DNA of 6,086 nt from NCBI GenBank assembly GCA_937901055.1, contig CALCGO010000076.1, forward strand, positions 1 through 6,086, written 5' to 3'. The notes under the pieces were generated by a model. The model had not been told where the DNA came from, made no database searches, and worked only from the letters and a program-made list of their open reading frames with translations. Source of the stretch: an uncultured Rhodobacterales bacterium (GTDB lineage: Bacteria > Pseudomonadota > Alphaproteobacteria > Rhodobacterales > Rhodobacteraceae). Within the stretch, counting starts at the first letter, position 1; every line of letters starts with the position of its first letter. Shown one piece after another: positions 1-5,876 of the stretch. Made by a program: the position numbers and the translations under genes.

Positions 1-197
1 ATTTGCTCAAACAGGCGGGCGCGCGCAATGTCAAATTCCTCTGCCTCTTAGCCGCTCCTGAAGGCATTGCCCGTATGCAAGAGGCGCATCCTGATGTTGA
101 TATCACAACAGCCGCGGTTGATGACTGCCTCAGCGATATCGGCTATATCCTTCCTGGCCTTGGCGATGCGGGCGACAGGATGTTTGGGACGAAGTGA
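1..197 (+). CDS. upp: Uracil phosphoribosyltransferase, C-terminal part (5' end outside window)
   Basis: This enzyme converts uracil and PRPP to UMP plus pyrophosphate in cytoplasmic pyrimidine salvage. Only about the last 64 residues are in the window, read in the frame that begins at base 3; the TTG there is an internal Leu codon, not a start. The visible segment has the typical order of the family's C-terminus: a GARNVKFLCLLAAPEG strand-helix, then the EAHPDV stretch, then the uracil-binding loop GYILPGLGDAGDRMFGT close to the stop codon TGA (195-197). The PRPP-binding motif expected just upstream is outside the window. No intact terminator hairpin with a T-run follows the stop. The reading frame is clean and the family assignment is secure. 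The gene runs toward the operon on the opposite strand and has no evident functional link with it. Confidence 0.95.
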   Translation, partial: LLKQAGARNVKFLCLLAAPEGIARMQEAHPDVDITTAAVDDCLSDIGYILPGLGDAGDRMFGTK

Positions 198-218
198 AGG
201 GTTGGATGTGTTCCAATA

Positions 219-233
219 ATGCAAAGCTTGCAT
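219..233. repeat. Short inverted repeat (6-bp arms) after upp
   Basis: Arms ATGCAA (219-224) and TTGCAT (228-233) are separated by a 3-base loop, 22 bases after the upp stop. It could be a weak hairpin or a dyad operator. No T-run follows directly, so it is not a convincing intrinsic terminator. The rest of the 198-315 spacer is AT-rich, with a run of seven T at about 294-300, and shows no clear promoter or RNA gene. Confidence 0.3.
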
Positions 234-315
234 AATCGCTGAAGGTCATTCATGTTTCACCACGTTAGAGCGATCCCGATAAGATATTCATTATTTTTTT
301 GATGTAAGTTTTTAT

Positions 316-894
316 ATGAACAACAAACCGACCTCAACGACCGTAATAGAACCGACTGAAATTGCGGTAACCCAAACCATAATCCGGGCTCAAAACGGGG
401 ATGTGATTGTGGCAGACGAGACCGGTTTGCGGATGCGATTGTCAGACCGAGTGATTGAAGACATCGCGATGCGCCTTGGAAAATCGGGCCATGGTTTTGG
501 GGCCATGCCGCAACGTGACGATACCAACAATTTTTTGGGAGATGTTGACCCCTCGTCGCAGGCGGAGGAACTGAGTTATTTTATCGGTGAAAATATTGAT
601 TGCTGGGACGTTCTGCAAAGGAGAGAGTTTGCCTCTTTCATGGCAGATTTGCCAGGCCGTCAGGGCGTGCGGGGATTTTTGAAACACCTGAAGGGTGGCG
701 GTATTATCGCTGATACAGCGTGCCCCTTACAGATGATTTTGGCCATCGGAGGAACTCGCGCGGCCTTGGCCACATTGGAACGCGCTCTAATAGAGACGTC
801 GAAAATTAGTGGCTCTGAAATTGGGTGCTCGGCAAGTAATGCTCACTTAATTCTTTCAAAATGCGTGTCGTTGCACCTCCATGATTGTGGATAA
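316..894 (+). CDS. Hypothetical protein, 192 residues, function not recognised
   Basis: I do not recognise this protein. It opens at ATG 316 without a good Shine-Dalgarno sequence. It has a Thr/Ile/Val-rich N-terminus (residues 1-35), an acidic middle and a Gly/Ala/Leu-rich helical segment (about residues 125-160, including a GGTRAALATLERAL stretch). No signal peptide or membrane segment is evident. Codon choice looks coding-like through about residue 163, and an opposite-strand ORF at 442-687 looks like a shadow. The final 29 or so residues (806-894) lie antisense to the conserved-length end of the Kdo transferase and have an odd composition (Cys-, Ser- and His-rich). The native stop may therefore have been lost when the operon came to lie beside it. 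Alternative starts are ATG at 433 or 469. That it is a gene at all is moderately supported; its function is unknown. Confidence 0.55.
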   Translation: MNNKPTSTTVIEPTEIAVTQTIIRAQNGDVIVADETGLRMRLSDRVIEDIAMRLGKSGHGFGAMPQRDDTNNFLGDVDPSSQAEELSYFIGENIDCWDVLQRREFASFMADLPGRQGVRGFLKHLKGGGIIADTACPLQMILAIGGTRAALATLERALIETSKISGSEIGCSASNAHLILSKCVSLHLHDCG

Positions 895-2140
895 AATTCG
901 AAATTTGGTCATTGTTGACGTTCGGGGTGAAATTACGCCAATGGGTTAACAGATCATCAGGTGTGGCTAATTTGATCAATACACCGTCTTCGATTGCCTC
1001 TAAACCAGGGTACTCGATGCCCCATATGCTGGGGCCTACAACTACGGAATTCAGTAGACGTAGAGGTTCAATGATATTGTGGGACCCCTCGCCATTGAAA
1101 CTATCACCAACGAACACCGATTGGGCCAATGCGTAGTAGAAATTGATTTCACCTAAACTGTCACCAAACAAACCATCACAATCAGCAGGTAAGGGCGTTA
1201 GCATTGAAAGGTCTGCTGCAAAATCCCGTGATCGGACGGCCATATTTAAACCTGCGTTACGCAATTTTTGCTTGGTCTCTTCAAAATTCTTTGGATGGCG
1301 AGGCACATAGATTATGAACGGTTTAGGTCCAATTGTATGTTTCAAAAGCTCCTGAATTACAGGTATCAACATTGGATCTTCGTCGGGGGCCGTACTCGCA
1401 AGGCAAATGCGAAGTCGTTTTGGATCAATGGTTTCCAAAAGTGCACCAGCTGCGTCAAGCTGTGTTTGCGGGATAGTTTGTTCGAATCTCAATTCGCCTG
1501 TTACGCGAACATTTTTGGCTCCGAAGTGACGAAATCTTTCTGCATGACGTTGAGATTTGGCGAGTATTAAGTCAAATCCCTGGATACTACGTGCGCGTAT
1601 TCGTCCAAACCCCTTTTGATCGCGCGCAAAGCTTTTGTCTGGGTATTGTGCTTGTGCCATGATCAAAGGCACCCCTAGACGTTTTGCTTGGGCAATCATT
1701 TGTGGCCAAAGTTCAATTTCCATAATCATGCCAAATCTAGGCTTATGATTACAAATGAATCGACGCAGGGCCCAGGGTAATTCGATGGGGGTCCAGCGCA
1801 GATATAAACGTTTCGCGGCAATATCATCTGCAAAAAGTTTCGACGCTTCGGCCCGCCCGGCTGCTGTTATAGTCGTCAGCAAGATTGTTTCACCACGATC
1901 TATCAAACTGCGAATGAGCGGATCTGCTGCACGTGTTTCTCCTAAGCTGACGGCATGTACCCAAATTGTGTCTGGTGGTACTGGTGATCCACCTCCAAAT
2001 CTTTCGCGCAAATTTGTTATATATAAAGATTCCGAACGGCTACGGTACCACAGGTATAAAATTATCAATGGCAAAGCCAAATGCCAAAGGATTGACCAGA
2101 GACATAAAACAAGACGATCTGACAGACGGTTTGGAAACAT
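806..2140 (-). CDS. waaA: 3-deoxy-D-manno-octulosonic acid (Kdo) transferase, GT30 family
   Basis: Family members transfer Kdo from CMP-Kdo to lipid A precursor at the cytoplasmic face of the inner membrane. The 444-residue product has a single N-terminal membrane segment (about residues 10-32), as in WaaA. Next comes NLRERFG (43-49) and the acceptor-side motif HAVSLGE (62-68), whose final Glu68 aligns with the proposed catalytic base. ELWP (143-146), the VPRHP loop (279-283) and the donor-side region GE...YYALA...FVG.S...HN.IEP (330-359) follow. The length is normal for the family. The donor-site loop reads DSFNGEGSHN where many WaaA proteins have GS....GGHN, so donor preference may differ. 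The ATG overlaps the TAA of the preceding oxidoreductase gene by one base (TAATG), which implies translational coupling. Placement after an aminotransferase and a cytidylyltransferase suggests the donor is a modified CMP-Kdo (inference). It could be a paralogue of a housekeeping waaA located elsewhere. Confidence 0.9.
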   Translation of the reverse strand: MFPNRLSDRLVLCLWSILWHLALPLIILYLWYRSRSESLYITNLRERFGGGSPVPPDTIWVHAVSLGETRAADPLIRSLIDRGETILLTTITAAGRAEASKLFADDIAAKRLYLRWTPIELPWALRRFICNHKPRFGMIMEIELWPQMIAQAKRLGVPLIMAQAQYPDKSFARDQKGFGRIRARSIQGFDLILAKSQRHAERFRHFGAKNVRVTGELRFEQTIPQTQLDAAGALLETIDPKRLRICLASTAPDEDPMLIPVIQELLKHTIGPKPFIIYVPRHPKNFEETKQKLRNAGLNMAVRSRDFAADLSMLTPLPADCDGLFGDSLGEINFYYALAQSVFVGDSFNGEGSHNIIEPLRLLNSVVVGPSIWGIEYPGLEAIEDGVLIKLATPDDLLTHWRNFTPNVNNDQISNFIHNHGGATTRILKELSEHYLPSTQFQSH

Positions 2141-3627
2141 TAGATCCAGCCCCGTTGATGACCCAACATCCGGGCTTGAGCGATCGTAGCTAAATAGCTG
2201 TGTGATGACAAATGATCCGGCATCACAGATGCATCACAAATCGAAAGGCCATCAATTCCATGGACTCGAAAATCGGGTGCGACAACGCCATCACGCGCTG
2301 TGGTTGCCATACGGTTTGACCCGATCAAATGATAACCAGAATATACACCAGTGCGGATCAATGTTTCATCATCGATATGGTTGGAATGCGGCGCAAATCC
2401 CATTTGGAAAATCAAGTTACGGGCATGGCTTAACGCCTGCAGTGTTGTTGTCATATCGCGCTGGTCGGCTAAAAATCCTGGATCAATACGTAATTCCTTT
2501 GATGTCAATTCAACCGACCCTTCGGAATAGGGCCAAAGTGCATACATTCCCAAAGAAGCGCCCCGTACTTTTTCGAATACGATCCCTTTTGTGCCAACTT
2601 GTGATCGGTCTTGGGTGAAATGTACCAGTTGAATGCGATACGGATTATCCCATTCGACATTCAAACCAGCTGATGCACCTGGGCCGCGCAAAATGGTATC
2701 AGACTGACCCGTCAAAAATTTGAACCCTTCAGCCAACGCTTTAAAACCACGGGTTTTTTGATTCAGCGTATCATGTTCGGGGCAAGAAAACGGGATGCGC
2801 AAATTTGCGTGATCTTTTAGGTGTCGACCAACATGAGGTTGATCCAATTTGCCCGCAATTCCAGCTCGACGCAGCATCGCACTATCACCAATACCAGACT
2901 GTAGTAAAAGGGTGGGGGATCCAATAGCACCAGCAGACACAATGATTTCCTGTGCGTGTATTTCAACGCCATCTACCAAAACAACTCCTGAAACCCGACT
3001 ATCGGTAAAGATTAATTCTTTTGCGGTTCCTTGAACGATCGTGAGCTTTGACTTTTTGGCTTGGCGGTAAAATGCCTCCAAGTGGTTGTGTCTTAAACCC
3101 CATCGCGTATTCACATGCAGGGGTGATGCTCCAAAGAAATCATCATCAGGGTCGTCCAGCAAACGGGCACCGTCAGCCACCGTCGCTTTCAAAAACAGTT
3201 CGCTCAGACCATCTGTCCATGTGTGAACGCGCGGCGCAGCGTTCGATGCTCCTGGTGATAACTCACGTAAGATATCTGAAAAATTTAACCCAATTTTGTC
3301 ATAGACTTGGGCATATCTATGGCGGGGCCCAGCATATGCTACATTACCATTGATCCGAGAGGATCCACCCAACCCTCGCCCAGCGAGTATGGGCCGCGCA
3401 AATCCACCAGCGCTCGTCAAAGGGATAGATCGCCAAACATCCACAAAACGCGAATTGCCTATAATTTTACCGACCATCAATGGAATACGCTGGAAAATGT
3501 GACGCCCACTGCTGACACCTTGTTCAATCAAGGCAACGTTCAATTCTGCACGTGTTGCCATGCGGGCCAGTTCTAACCCCGCGGAACCACCACCCACGAT
3601 CACGAGGTCAAATTCAGGGACGGACAA
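2140..3627 (-). CDS. GMC-family FAD-dependent oxidoreductase, probable sugar-alcohol dehydrogenase/oxidase
   Basis: Glucose-methanol-choline oxidoreductases oxidise primary or secondary alcohols using FAD. Numbered from the TTG proposed here (495 residues), the protein shows the ADP-binding GGGSAG (12-17) with an acidic Glu35 for the ribose, GMC signature 1 around GRGLGGSSRINGN (83-95) and signature 2 around GAIGSPTLLLQSGIG (233-247). The C-terminal catalytic pair is His433 (GYHLIGSNRM) and His476 (SSHSYLAT), a His-His arrangement as in glucose oxidase. An upstream ATG at 3708 (522 residues) would put 27 extra residues inside the preceding gene. TTG at 3627 has AGGGAG six bases upstream and leaves the FAD fold at the very N-terminus, as expected. 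The gene overlaps the cytidylyltransferase by 14 nt and waaA by 1 nt. No signal peptide is seen, so it should act in the cytoplasm. Substrate inferred from context: a terminal CH2OH of Kdo, giving an aldehyde for the neighbouring aminotransferase. Confidence 0.88.
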   Translation of the reverse strand: MSVPEFDLVIVGGGSAGLELARMATRAELNVALIEQGVSSGRHIFQRIPLMVGKIIGNSRFVDVWRSIPLTSAGGFARPILAGRGLGGSSRINGNVAYAGPRHRYAQVYDKIGLNFSDILRELSPGASNAAPRVHTWTDGLSELFLKATVADGARLLDDPDDDFFGASPLHVNTRWGLRHNHLEAFYRQAKKSKLTIVQGTAKELIFTDSRVSGVVLVDGVEIHAQEIIVSAGAIGSPTLLLQSGIGDSAMLRRAGIAGKLDQPHVGRHLKDHANLRIPFSCPEHDTLNQKTRGFKALAEGFKFLTGQSDTILRGPGASAGLNVEWDNPYRIQLVHFTQDRSQVGTKGIVFEKVRGASLGMYALWPYSEGSVELTSKELRIDPGFLADQRDMTTTLQALSHARNLIFQMGFAPHSNHIDDETLIRTGVYSGYHLIGSNRMATTARDGVVAPDFRVHGIDGLSICDASVMPDHLSSHSYLATIAQARMLGHQRGWI

Positions 3628-4294
3628 ATTCCACTCCCTGCGATACAAGCCAATCATGCTGGGTTTCTGCCATCGTCCAGTCAAAGGGTGTATCGATATC
3701 ATTAGCAATCGGATTGGATAGTGTTACGAATTTTGTGCCAGCGGGTGAAAAACCTAGCCCGTTTTTAAGGTTCGTTACACAGCCAGCATAAAACGCCCCA
3801 TCCACAAAACGATATTCTCTGACTCGCTCTTGGCGTGTTTCAGTTTTGGGACCAGTTATGATCGGCCCAGATGATAATTCGATGATATCTTCTGGCGCTT
3901 CTGCAGGGGCGGTACAGGATACGACCGTTGGATTCTTCTCCAACGCTGACACCAGTCGTTCCAAATCGACCTTTATCCGTAACGGCGACGTGGGTTGTAA
4001 CAGAATATAATTATTTGAGTTCGTGGCCTCACAGACATCCAGAACTACCTCCGCCATGCTGGCTGTATCGTTGGCCAACTGCTTGGCCCGATTGTGCACC
4101 AACAAATTCATTGCCCGAGCCAGCTCCGCCACCTTGGGATCATCAGTGGTACATAGAACCTGTGCATCTAATTTGTTCGATAGCCATTTTGCAGCAGCAA
4201 ATGACCAATTCACCAAAGGCGCATCGCGAAAGATTTTGGTGTTTTTTCCAGGAATTCCTTTGGATCCTGCCCGGGCTGGTACCACGATTAACAA
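3614..4294 (-). CDS. NeuA-type CMP-ulosonic acid cytidylyltransferase
   Basis: The family activates nine- or eight-carbon 3-deoxy-2-ulosonic acids with CTP, giving CMP-sugar plus pyrophosphate. The 226-residue product starts almost directly with the nucleotide-binding motif PARAGSKGIPGKN (6-18). It continues with TTDDPKVAE (49-57), the LLQPTSPLR motif (98-106), the sugar-pocket region VDGAFY (164-169) and the metal-binding NDIDTPFDW (198-206). The PARxGSKGIPGKN form marks it as NeuA-like (acylneuraminate cytidylyltransferase, PF02348) rather than the KdsB type normally used for Kdo. Its start is a TTG three bases after the aminotransferase stop and in the same frame (stop TAA, one GTT codon, then TTG), with no clear Shine-Dalgarno site, so reinitiation is likely. 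No NeuB-type sialic acid synthase is in the window. With a Kdo transferase in the operon, the likely substrate is Kdo or amino-Kdo (inference); sialic, legionaminic or another ulosonic acid remains possible. Confidence 0.88.
   Translation of the reverse strand: MLIVVPARAGSKGIPGKNTKIFRDAPLVNWSFAAAKWLSNKLDAQVLCTTDDPKVAELARAMNLLVHNRAKQLANDTASMAEVVLDVCEATNSNNYILLQPTSPLRIKVDLERLVSALEKNPTVVSCTAPAEAPEDIIELSSGPIITGPKTETRQERVREYRFVDGAFYAGCVTNLKNGLGFSPAGTKFVTLSNPIANDIDTPFDWTMAETQHDWLVSQGVEFVRP
3634..3639 (-). promoter_or_regulatory. Shine-Dalgarno AGGGAG that selects the TTG start of the GMC gene
   Basis: On the minus strand AGGGAG is followed by six bases and then TTG (3627-3625). It lies inside the last codons of the cytidylyltransferase gene. 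No comparable site precedes the in-frame ATG codons at 3708 and 3657, so this site decides the start choice and suggests coupled translation. Confidence 0.6.
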
Positions 4295-4297
4295 AAC

Positions 4298-5434
4298 TTA
4301 GTCTGCCAATGCGTTCAATGCATCCGCAAGCGCTGCATAATCTTCGACCGATCGGCCCAAAACGACGGGGATTGCGATTTGTCGTTCCAAAAGCGCGAGG
4401 GTTTCCATCGCGGCAGGGGTGCGTGTGTCGAACCCCATGTGATCCCAAAATACCGAGCAATGCCAATTCATAGCATCAGGTAAATTTTTTGTTCCAAAAC
4501 CCATGTCACTCAATAGGGCGATTGTGCTATCGCGCAAATTTTTATCTTTGACTTCGAAAATCACGGTGTCAAACGCAGGTTCGGCTTCCTCTGGGATTGC
4601 GCGTTTTTTAAACGCTGGGACCGTGACACCATCACACAATACTTTGAAGCGTTTTCCAGATTCCTCTACGATGTAATCCAGTTTTGCCAATTGCGCCTTA
4701 CCAACGACGGCATTCAATTCACTCATACGATAGTTGAAGCCTGTGATTCCTGCACGATCTAATCCCCGTGGTCTACCCTCTAGATTCATGTGGCCGTGAT
4801 CGTGATACCAGCGCGATTTTTCGGCCATTTCAGCGTTTTGTAAAATCACAAGGCCGCCTTCGCCAGTTGTTATTGTTTTACCAAAATCAAAACTGAAGAC
4901 ACCTGCATCACCCAACGTTCCAGCATATTGACCATTATATTTTGCGCCAACGGCCTCGCAGGCGTCTTCGATCACAGGCAGTTTGTATTTTTTAGCAATG
5001 GCTTTGATTTCATTCATACGTGCGGGAACGCCTAACATGTGAACCGGCATAATTGCTTTTGTCTTTTTTGTAATCAATCCTTCCAATTGGGTAGGATCCA
5101 TATTTAAGGTCTCATCTGATCCTGCGATCACGGGCGTTGCCCCACAGTCTACGATGGCTTCGACCGTCGCGATAAAGTTGAAACATTGCGTGATTACTTC
5201 ATCCCCGTAGGTAACACCCAATGACTTCAACGCGACTTTGATCGCCGCGGTACCTGATGAAACGCATAGGGCATCATTCGCGCCTAGTTTGTCACGAAAC
5301 GCTGCTTCTAATTCCCGAACATGATAGCGTTTGCGCATTGGTCCGAAACCATGTGCAAATAAAACGCCACCTTCATCCATCAATTCATTTAGGGCTGCAC
5401 GTTCTTCTTCGCCGATCAGTTCAAATCCTGGCAT
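4298..5434 (-). CDS. kdnA: DegT/DnrJ-family PLP aminotransferase, KdnA-like (8-amino-Kdo synthesis)
   Basis: This is a fold-type I PLP sugar aminotransferase of 378 residues, normal for the family. Visible sites are SSGTAA (59-64, phosphate binding), EDACEAVGA (156-164, with Asp157 facing the PLP ring nitrogen), the Schiff-base Lys186 in SFDFGKTITTGEGG (181-194) and GFNYRMSELNA (232-242). The N-terminus MPGFELIGEEE, the DHGHM segment (212-216), the NWH near residue 323 and the overall layout match my memory of Shewanella oneidensis KdnA, the transaminase that makes Kdo8N from 8-oxo-Kdo. This is recalled, not aligned. It is the first gene of the operon. ATG 5434 is preceded by AGGGGG at a five-base spacing. 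The proposed reaction is glutamate-dependent amination of the aldehyde made by the GMC enzyme. If the similarity is only general, it would still be a sugar aminotransferase of the ArnB/PseC/perosamine-synthase superfamily. Confidence 0.85.
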   Translation of the reverse strand: MPGFELIGEEERAALNELMDEGGVLFAHGFGPMRKRYHVRELEAAFRDKLGANDALCVSSGTAAIKVALKSLGVTYGDEVITQCFNFIATVEAIVDCGATPVIAGSDETLNMDPTQLEGLITKKTKAIMPVHMLGVPARMNEIKAIAKKYKLPVIEDACEAVGAKYNGQYAGTLGDAGVFSFDFGKTITTGEGGLVILQNAEMAEKSRWYHDHGHMNLEGRPRGLDRAGITGFNYRMSELNAVVGKAQLAKLDYIVEESGKRFKVLCDGVTVPAFKKRAIPEEAEPAFDTVIFEVKDKNLRDSTIALLSDMGFGTKNLPDAMNWHCSVFWDHMGFDTRTPAAMETLALLERQIAIPVVLGRSVEDYAALADALNALAD

Positions 5435-5439
5435 TACAG

Positions 5440-5445
5440 CCCCCT
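5440..5445 (-). promoter_or_regulatory. Shine-Dalgarno AGGGGG of the operon's first gene
   Basis: Minus-strand AGGGGG lies five bases before ATG 5434. It sits between the start codon and the apparent end of the IS481 remnant (5453), so the insertion left the ribosome binding site intact but little or nothing upstream of it. Confidence 0.7.
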
Positions 5446-5452
5446 AATTATT

Positions 5453-5465
5453 TGTCACATCCCGG
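5453..5465 (+). repeat. Probable terminal inverted-repeat end of the IS481 remnant
   Basis: Plus-strand TGTCACATCCCGG begins at 5453. IS481-family ends typically start with TGT, and in members with a PGCD C-terminus the last transposase codons run into the repeat, as here. The stop codon (5450-5448) would then lie in flanking DNA. The other end of the element is missing, so the boundary is inferred. Confidence 0.45.
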
Positions 5466-5813
5466 AAGGTCGTACGGCTGCTTTTTGATCAGCTCCGGTT
5501 TGATTTTATGGCAATCCTTCATCGCTTGCAAGGGCGGCCTGCTACGCAACGCTGACTGCGGAAGTTGTTGGTTGTAGAACCAAATGTAACGGTGCAGCGT
5601 CGCCTCGATTTCTTCATCGGATCGGACATGATAGCTCTGCAAGACCTCCTCGACACGACCATTGAACCGCCCGAACTGTATGAAGACGCATCCGGGCAGG
5701 GACGCTTCAGATCGCGCAGAAAGCGCCGGGCGGTTGGCCGCCGTCTTGTTGTTGCAGACAAGGGTAAAAACCCACCTCGTCGCCCGATCAGTCGCCACGA
5801 AGTGGCAAACAAT
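5453..5813 (-). pseudogene. IS481-family transposase remnant, truncated, frameshifted and internally deleted
   Basis: The minus-strand C-terminal part (RFNGR at 5669-5655, then EEVLQ, HRYIWFYNQQLPQSAL, PPLQAMK and PYDLPGCD) is characteristic of IS481 DDE transposases. Just after the junction at 5813 the first catalytic-Asp region FVATDRATRWVF can be read. The frame then breaks near 5725-5735 (an apparent extra base; RFLRDLKRPCP continues in another frame) and again near 5690-5695. About 55-60 residues are missing between there and RFNGR, including the second catalytic Asp region (TDNG). The residue before RFNGR is Gly instead of the catalytic Glu. The N-terminal third is absent, and the preceding DNA is a separate element. 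A nominal 172-residue ORF (5966-5448) spans both by chance. The remnant cannot be active. Confidence 0.85.
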
Positions 5814-5832
5814 TAAAAGACCTCTGCATAAC
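5814..5832 (+). repeat. Left terminal inverted repeat of the MITE-like element
   Basis: TAAAAGACCTCTGCATAAC, identical on the opposite strand to 6021-6039. The next outer base pair (5813 T, 6040 G) and the next inner pair (5833 C, 6020 C) do not match, so 19 bp is the full perfect match. Confidence 0.85.
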
Positions 5833-5856
5833 CCAACTGCCAAGCCAAAACACTTT

Positions 5857-5876
5857 GCCCGGTGGCAACACCGGGC
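5857..5876. repeat. Perfect 8-bp hairpin with GCAA loop
   Basis: GCCCGGTG (5857-5864), loop GCAA (5865-5868), CACCGGGC (5869-5876). In plus-strand RNA this gives a GNRA-type tetraloop. No T-run follows, so it is not a standard terminator. Confidence 0.75.

Larger units (their letters stand above)
806..5434 (-). other. Four-gene operon: aminotransferase, cytidylyltransferase, GMC oxidoreductase, Kdo transferase
   Basis: The genes share a strand with junctions of +3 nt, -14 nt and -1 nt, so a single transcript and coupled translation are very likely. Family identities point to making an activated, aminated 3-deoxy-ulosonic acid and transferring it to lipid A or core. The oxidation, amination, activation and transfer steps are each represented once. 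No sugar synthase (KdsA or NeuB), phosphatase or transporter is present, so the starting sugar must come from housekeeping Kdo synthesis. Convergence with the ORF at 316-894 shows no clear terminator. Confidence 0.75.

Noticed and set aside
255..290. Promoter for the ORF at 316 (TTTCAC with TAAGAT)
   Set aside because: The spacing is 19 bases and both boxes match poorly; it is not better than chance in an AT-rich spacer.
219..300. Intrinsic terminator for upp formed by the 219-233 repeat and the T-run at about 294-300
   Set aside because: The T-run lies about 60 bases after the hairpin and the stem is only six bp, so the two parts do not form a terminator.
442..687. Minus-strand 81-residue ORF opposite the hypothetical protein
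   Set aside because: It has no family features, and the plus-strand frame is longer with better codon character.
1755..2189. Plus-strand ORFs opposite waaA and the GMC gene (for example 1755-2189, 2202-2618, 3307-3576)
   Set aside because: They are antisense shadows with Arg/His/Ser-rich composition and no family features, lying over strongly supported minus-strand genes.
3614..5434. Sialic or legionaminic acid capsule locus suggested by the NeuA-like gene
   Set aside because: No NeuB-type synthase, epimerase or sialyltransferase is present in the window, while a Kdo transferase is, so Kdo chemistry is favoured. It is kept as an alternative, not a call.
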